From Pseudokineococcus lusitanus (GTDB lineage: Bacteria > Actinomycetota > Actinomycetes > Actinomycetales > Quadrisphaeraceae), in assembly GCF_003751265.1 (NCBI RefSeq), contig NZ_RJKN01000002.1, positions 496,001 through 560,000 on the forward strand: a stretch of DNA of 64,000 bases. The letters run 5' to 3'. A program made the position numbers and the translations under genes. The notes beneath the pieces were generated by a model. That model had not been told where the DNA came from and did not search any database. It worked only from the letters and a program-made list of their open reading frames with translations. The number at the start of each line of letters is the position of its first letter. Within the stretch, counting starts at the first letter, position 1. This document shows positions 60,412 to 64,000 of the stretch, piece by piece.

Positions 60412-60639
60412 ATGAGCGGCGCGACGGCGGTACGGGTCGACCTGCCCGAGGAGGCCACCGGCCCCGCGCTGGCGGCCGCCGTGCGGCGCATCCGCCTCAC
60501 GCTCGCCCGGGGCGACGACGTCGTCGTCGACCCCGCCCGCGCCGCGTCCTGGCCGCCCGGGCCCCGGCTCGTGCTCGACGGCCTGCGCGACGCCGCCCGC
60601 CGCCGCGGCCGCTCGTGGGAGGAGCGCCCGACGCCCTGA
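60412..60639 (+). CDS. small hypothetical protein
   Basis: This is a possible 75-residue cytosolic protein, starting MSGATAVRVDLPEEATGPAL and ending RSWEERPTP. It reads RRIRLTLARGDDVVVDPARA in the middle, like a small STAS-like or antitoxin-like strand-helix unit, but no family is recognised. Codon third positions are G/C-rich. A terminator hairpin at its end supports a real transcript. Confidence 0.5.
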   Translation: MSGATAVRVDLPEEATGPALAAAVRRIRLTLARGDDVVVDPARAASWPPGPRLVLDGLRDAARRRGRSWEERPTP

Positions 60640-60653
60640 CGGACGTCGGGCGC
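60624..60653. terminator. bidirectional hairpin terminator
   Basis: A perfect 10-base stem GCGCCCGACG with a 10-base loop spans the stop of the small gene and precedes the end of the convergent methyltransferase gene. Confidence 0.7.
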
Positions 60654-60666
60654 CCTTCCCCCGGCC

Positions 60667-61377
60667 CTACGCCGGCCGGCGCAGGAGGACGACGGCGTCG
60701 CTGACCGTCCCCACCTGCCCGTCGGGCCCGGTGGCCTCGCGCTCGGGGTCGTCGACGCGGACGTCCTCCCAGTCGTCGAGCCCGACCGACGCCCGCAGCT
60801 GCCGCGCGGTCGGCACCTCGCCCTCGTCGTGCCAGCCCCACGGCGGCCGCACGGCCCCGTGGTCGACGACGAGCAGCAGCCCGCCCGGCTCCACGGCCGT
60901 GGCGACCCGCCGCAGCAGCGCCCCGCGGTCCCACTCCAGCGGCGACTGGAGGAAGCAGGCGCTGACGAGGTCGAACGAGCCGGACGGCAGCGTCGCCGTG
61001 AGGTCGTGCTGCTCCGTCGTCACCGCCACGCCCCGCTCCGCGGCCAGCTCCTGCGTGCGGGCGAGCGCCGTCGTCGCGACGTCGACGGCCGTGACCGTCC
61101 AGCCGCGGCCGGCCAGCCAGACGGCGTCGCCGCCCTCCCCGCACCCGAGGTCGAGGGCGCGGCCCGCCGCCAGGTCCTCCGCCACCTCGACGAGCCGGGC
61201 GTTGGGCCGGCCCGACCAGAGCCGCGGGGACTGCCGGTAGAAGTCGTCCCACGCCTCGGCCGCCGGACGACCGGGCGTGAACGCGGCCAGCCGGTCGTCG
61301 CCCCCGCCGTGCCCGCCGTGGCCGTGGCCGTGGCCCCCGTGGCCCCCGTGGCTCCCGTGGCCGCCGTGGCCGCTCAC
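60667..61377 (-). CDS. class I SAM-dependent methyltransferase with His-rich N-terminus
   Basis: This 236-residue enzyme has a Rossmann methyltransferase domain: GRALDLGCGEGGDAVWLAGR (motif I), VTAVDVATTAL, FDLVSACFLQSPLEW and GLLLVVDHGAVRPP. The first 27 residues are nearly all Gly and His (about ten His), a possible metal-binding tail. The GTG at 61377 overlaps the stop of the upstream flavoprotein (GTGA), so the two are coupled. Relatives include thiopurine and tellurite-type methyltransferases; the substrate is not known. Confidence 0.85.
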   Translation of the reverse strand: MSGHGGHGSHGGHGGHGHGHGGHGGGDDRLAAFTPGRPAAEAWDDFYRQSPRLWSGRPNARLVEVAEDLAAGRALDLGCGEGGDAVWLAGRGWTVTAVDVATTALARTQELAAERGVAVTTEQHDLTATLPSGSFDLVSACFLQSPLEWDRGALLRRVATAVEPGGLLLVVDHGAVRPPWGWHDEGEVPTARQLRASVGLDDWEDVRVDDPEREATGPDGQVGTVSDAVVLLRRPA

Positions 61378-62417
61378 GCCGGCACCCGCTCGCGGCGGGC
61401 GGCGACGGCCGCGTCGGTGTCGTCGGCGACGAGGTCGCGCACCGCGAGGGAGCCGACCATCATCCCGCCGGACGCGGCCAGGGGGACGGGCGCCATCGGC
61501 GCCGTGACGTTGCCGGCGAGGTACAGGCCCGGCACGGCCGTGGCGCCCGTCGGGTCGGCCGGCACGTGCTCGCCGAGCACCAACCCGCCCGGCCCGAGCA
61601 GCGGCTCCGGCCGCAGCCCCAGCCCCTCGAGCACGCCGCCGCCGCGGACGACGACCTGCGTCATGGTGACGAGGGCGCCGAGACGCACGACCCGCCCGTC
61701 GGCCAGGCGCACGCCCGTCAGCCGGTCGTCGTCGACCTCCGTGCCGACGACCTGCCCCTCGACCCATTCGACGTCGCGGGCCGCGAGGCGCTCCGCCAGC
61801 TCCTCCGACGGCGCCGGGCCCGTGTGCTGGAGGTAGACGACGCGGTCGGACCAGCCGCGCCACATGAGCGCCTGCTCGGCGCCGTGCGCGCTCGTCGACA
61901 GGACGCCGACCACCTCGTCCGCGACCTCGCGGCCGTGGCAGAAGGGGCAGTGCAGGAGGTCCAGGCCCCACCGCTCGGCGAGCCCCGGGACGTCCGGCAG
62001 GTCGTCGCCCACCCCCGTCGTCACGACGAGCCGCCGCGCCCGCACCGTGCGCCCGTCCTCGAGGGCGACCTCGAAGCGCGCTGCCCCCGGCAGCTCGGCG
62101 CCGTCGAGGCGGCGGGCCGACACGGCCGTCCCCGCGACGACCCGGCCCCCGTACGCCTCGACCTCGGCACGCCCCGTCGCCACGAGCTCGAGCGGCGGCA
62201 CGCCCTCGCGCCCGAGGAAGCCGTGGACCCCGTGCGCCGGCGCGTTGCGCGGCTGCCCGGCGTCGACGACGAGCGTGCTCCGCAGCGCCCGCGCGCTCGT
62301 CAGCGCCGCCGCGAGGCCGGCGACGCCGCCCCCCACGACGACGACGTCGTAGGTGCCCCCCAGGTCGACGTCCGCACCCGGCCGCCCCGCCCCTGCTGCT
62401 CCTGCTGCTGCCACCAC
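61374..62417 (-). CDS. thioredoxin reductase-like FAD/NAD(P) oxidoreductase
   Basis: This 347-residue flavoprotein has the FAD motif YDVVVVGGGVAGLAAALTSA, LVVDAGQPRNAPAHGVHGFL and the redox-active pair in LLHCPFCHGREVAD (C-P-F-C). A C-terminal GLYLAGNVTAPMAPVPLAAS binds FAD. The CPFC pair with a following His is typical of the small TrxR-like group found beside methyltransferases and cupin regulators in actinobacteria. GGAGGAG precedes GTG codons at 62417 and 62414. It is divergent from the XRE-cupin regulator. Confidence 0.9.
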   Translation of the reverse strand: MVAAAGAAGAGRPGADVDLGGTYDVVVVGGGVAGLAAALTSARALRSTLVVDAGQPRNAPAHGVHGFLGREGVPPLELVATGRAEVEAYGGRVVAGTAVSARRLDGAELPGAARFEVALEDGRTVRARRLVVTTGVGDDLPDVPGLAERWGLDLLHCPFCHGREVADEVVGVLSTSAHGAEQALMWRGWSDRVVYLQHTGPAPSEELAERLAARDVEWVEGQVVGTEVDDDRLTGVRLADGRVVRLGALVTMTQVVVRGGGVLEGLGLRPEPLLGPGGLVLGEHVPADPTGATAVPGLYLAGNVTAPMAPVPLAASGGMMVGSLAVRDLVADDTDAAVAARRERVPA

Positions 62418-62495
62418 GTGCTCCTCCGTCGGTCCCGGTCCCCGCGTCCACCGGTGGTGGACGCCTGCGGCAAGCCTGCGCCCACGCCTCGCCGG

Positions 62496-62524
62496 CTGGC
62501 AAACCTCCTTGCTGATCTGGCAAG
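62496..62524. promoter_or_regulatory. operator region of XRE-cupin regulator
   Basis: Direct copies of CTGGCAA lie at 62496 and 62517. An inverted repeat CTTGC-N7-GCAAG spans 62508-62524. The cluster sits between the divergent flavoprotein and regulator, 9 bases before the regulator ATG. Confidence 0.55.
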
Positions 62525-62532
62525 GTGCGCGC

Positions 62533-63129
62533 ATGTCCGCCGACCCCGACGACGACGCGACCGTCCTCGACGCCGTGGGCCCGCGGCTCAAGGCCCTGCG
62601 GGTCTCCGGAGACCGCACGCTGGCCGAGCTCTCGGCCACCACCGGCATCTCCGTGAGCACGCTGTCGCGCCTGGAGTCCGGGCAGCGGCGCCCCACGCTG
62701 GAGCTCCTGCTGCCGCTGGCCCGGGCGCACGACGTCCCCCTCGACGAGCTCGTCGGCGCGCCCGAGACGGGCGACCCGCGCATCCGCGCCCGGCCGGTCC
62801 AGCGCGGCGGCATGACGATGGTCCCGCTGACGCGGCGGCCCGGCGGCATCCAGGCGGTCAAGCTCCTCCTGCCCGTCGGCTACGGCCGCGGCCACGAGCA
62901 GCAGAGCCACGAGGGGTACGAGTGGATGTACGTCCTCGACGGCCGGGTCCGGCTGCGCCTGGGCCCGCACGAGCTCGTCATGGGTCCCGGCGAGGCGGCG
63001 GAGTTCGACACGCGGACGCCGCACGCCACGAGCAACGAGGGCGACGACGTGGCCGAGCTCCTCGTCCTCATGGGCCCGCAGGGGCAGAAGGCGCACCTGC
63101 GGGCACGGCCCGCCCGGCCCGCCGGCTGA
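62533..63129 (+). CDS. XRE-family HTH regulator with cupin domain
   Basis: This 198-residue protein has an N-terminal HTH (RTLAELSATTGISVSTLSRL then ESGQRRPTLELL) and a C-terminal cupin (HEQQSHEGYEWMYVLDGRVR, FDTRTPHATSNEGDD) that would bind a small ligand or metal through its His/Glu residues. The ATG at 62533 gives MSADPDDDATVL. It is divergent from the flavoprotein-methyltransferase operon and probably represses it. Confidence 0.9.
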   Translation: MSADPDDDATVLDAVGPRLKALRVSGDRTLAELSATTGISVSTLSRLESGQRRPTLELLLPLARAHDVPLDELVGAPETGDPRIRARPVQRGGMTMVPLTRRPGGIQAVKLLLPVGYGRGHEQQSHEGYEWMYVLDGRVRLRLGPHELVMGPGEAAEFDTRTPHATSNEGDDVAELLVLMGPQGQKAHLRARPARPAG

Positions 63130-63141
63130 CGGCGCGGCGCG

Positions 63142-64000
63142 TCAGCGCGGCTCGGGGACCGCGAGGAGGACGGCCCGGCCGGGCAGCGGGGGCGGCAGCA
63201 CGGCGCCCGGGCGGGGCGCCGTCGAGCCGTCGCCGTGGGCGACGACGCCGCCGCCGCGCTGCTTGGCGCGGTACATCGCCGCGTCGGCCCGCCGCAGCAG
63301 CGCCTCGCCGCCCGCGCCCTGCCCGGGCGCCGCGCTGACGCCGACGCTCGCGCCCACGACGACCCGTCCCGGGCCGAGCTCGTGCGGGACGGCGAGCGCG
63401 GCGTGGAGACGGCGGGCCAGCTCCTCGGCCTCCGGGAGCGAGCCCTCGGGCACGACGACGGCGAACTCGTCGCCGCCGAGGCGGACGGCGTGGCCGCCGC
63501 CGACCGCGCGCAGCCGGTCCGCGACCTGCCGCAGGAGGGCGTCGCCGGCGGCGTGGCCGTGGGTGTCGTTGACGGCCTTGAAGCCGTCGAGGTCGAGGAG
63601 CAGGACGGCGGTCGGCTCGTCGACCGACCGGGCCAGGTGCTCCAGCAGCGCCCGCCGGTTGCCGAGCCCGGTCAGCTCGTCGGTCTCGGCGTCGCGCCGC
63701 GCCCGCTGGTAGGCCGTCAGCGTCCGCAGCACGACGACGACCTTGCCGACGACGACGAGGACGGAGGCCGTCGCCGCGACGGACGCCGCGAGCGGCACGG
63801 GGGCGACCTGCGCGGCGAGCAGGACGCCGGTGCCGACGACGGTGAGGACGAGCGGGCCGATGACGGCCACGCGCTGGTCCTCGTCCCGCTTCACCACGCC
63901 GCGCGGGCGCGGCAGCACGGCCGCGAGCGCGAGCAGCCCGACGACGACGGCGGCGCAGGCGGCGAGGACCGAGCGCAGGTGGAGCAGCCCGACCCCCGCG
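63142..64000 (-). CDS. membrane GGDEF diguanylate cyclase (partial)
   Basis: The gene enters from the right edge, so the N-terminus is missing. At least three hydrophobic segments are visible (VLAACAAVVVGLLALAAVL, VIGPLVLTVVGTGVLLA, and LAASVAATASVLVVVGKVVV), then a GGDEF domain with DELTGLGNRRALLEHL, the intact metal motif LLLDLDGFKAVNDTHG and RLGGDEFAVV. The active site looks intact, so it should make c-di-GMP. No EAL domain follows. It is the third GGDEF protein in the window. Confidence 0.9.
   Translation of the reverse strand, partial: AGVGLLHLRSVLAACAAVVVGLLALAAVLPRPRGVVKRDEDQRVAVIGPLVLTVVGTGVLLAAQVAPVPLAASVAATASVLVVVGKVVVVLRTLTAYQRARRDAETDELTGLGNRRALLEHLARSVDEPTAVLLLDLDGFKAVNDTHGHAAGDALLRQVADRLRAVGGGHAVRLGGDEFAVVVPEGSLPEAEELARRLHAALAVPHELGPGRVVVGASVGVSAAPGQGAGGEALLRRADAAMYRAKQRGGGVVAHGDGSTAPRPGAVLPPPLPGRAVLLAVPEPR

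Noticed and set aside
61300-61377. Short repeats of GGCCGTGGCC type resembling a repeat array
   Set aside because: They are the Gly/His codons of the methyltransferase N-terminus, not a CRISPR or intergenic repeat.

Overview
The window is very GC-rich (codon third positions almost all G or C), with frequent GTG starts, GTGA/ATGA gene overlaps, -10-like TANNNT boxes lying 6 to 9 bases before start codons, a SAM-IV riboswitch, an Rpf cell-wall hydrolase and XRE/MmyB regulators. Together these point to a free-living actinomycete (Actinomycetota). The exact family cannot be fixed from the sequence; a Kineosporiales- or Cellulomonadaceae-like soil or plant bacterium is an inference only. No rRNA, tRNA, CRISPR array or prophage was recognised. 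Nearly all of the window reads as ordinary chromosome; the one clear sign of insertion or loss is a truncated alcohol dehydrogenase next to a DUF4041/T5orf172 gene at 16.1-18.6 kb.

Layout. 0-5.5 kb: a partial sulfide:quinone-reductase-like flavoprotein, a class A beta-lactamase lipoprotein and two short-chain dehydrogenase (SDR)/regulator pairs. 5.5-9.6 kb: a RES-type toxin and its antitoxin, small proteins and a NupC-type nucleoside transporter. 9.6-16.1 kb: a third divergent SDR/XRE pair, an epimerase, an Fpg/Nei glycosylase, a secreted GH43 enzyme with two carbohydrate-binding modules and a PAP2 phosphatase. 16.1-20 kb: the ADH remnant and T5orf172 gene, then a coupled membrane protein/pterin dehydratase-VOC pair. 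20-26 kb: a DUF368 undecaprenyl-phosphate translocase, an FNT channel plus cyanase operon behind a GlnR-like box, a patatin and a TetR/DUF4188 pair. 26-30.3 kb: metY under a SAM-IV riboswitch, then an RsbQ-like hydrolase overlapping a PAS-GGDEF-EAL gene.

30.5-38 kb is a cell-envelope/secretion region: two ScyD-like secreted propellers, Rpf with two LysM domains, a CHRD surface protein, and an ECF sigma/anti-sigma pair. Matching ECF-like promoters (TGAAC-N17-CGTAC) face both ways from the sigma factor and a near match precedes the second ScyD gene, each with a CRP-type site nearby, so this looks like a small regulon. 38-48 kb is an aldarate (glucarate/galactarate) catabolic locus: a tripartite tricarboxylate-type transporter, a LysR regulator, two enolase-superfamily dehydratases, KdgD and a semialdehyde dehydrogenase leading to 2-oxoglutarate. 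48-53 kb holds an AraC regulator, a mycothiol-related protein and a polyol-oxidation cluster (kinase, two SDRs, zinc dehydrogenase). 53-64 kb holds a membrane GGDEF-EAL protein, small redox enzymes with MarR and XRE-cupin regulators, a flavoprotein/methyltransferase operon and a partial membrane GGDEF protein.

The most interesting candidate system is the RsbQ-like hydrolase coupled to a PAS-GGDEF-EAL protein. In Bacillus, RsbQ serves the PAS-phosphatase RsbP in energy-stress signalling; here the output is a c-di-GMP enzyme whose GGDEF domain lacks a metal-binding Asp while its EAL domain looks intact.
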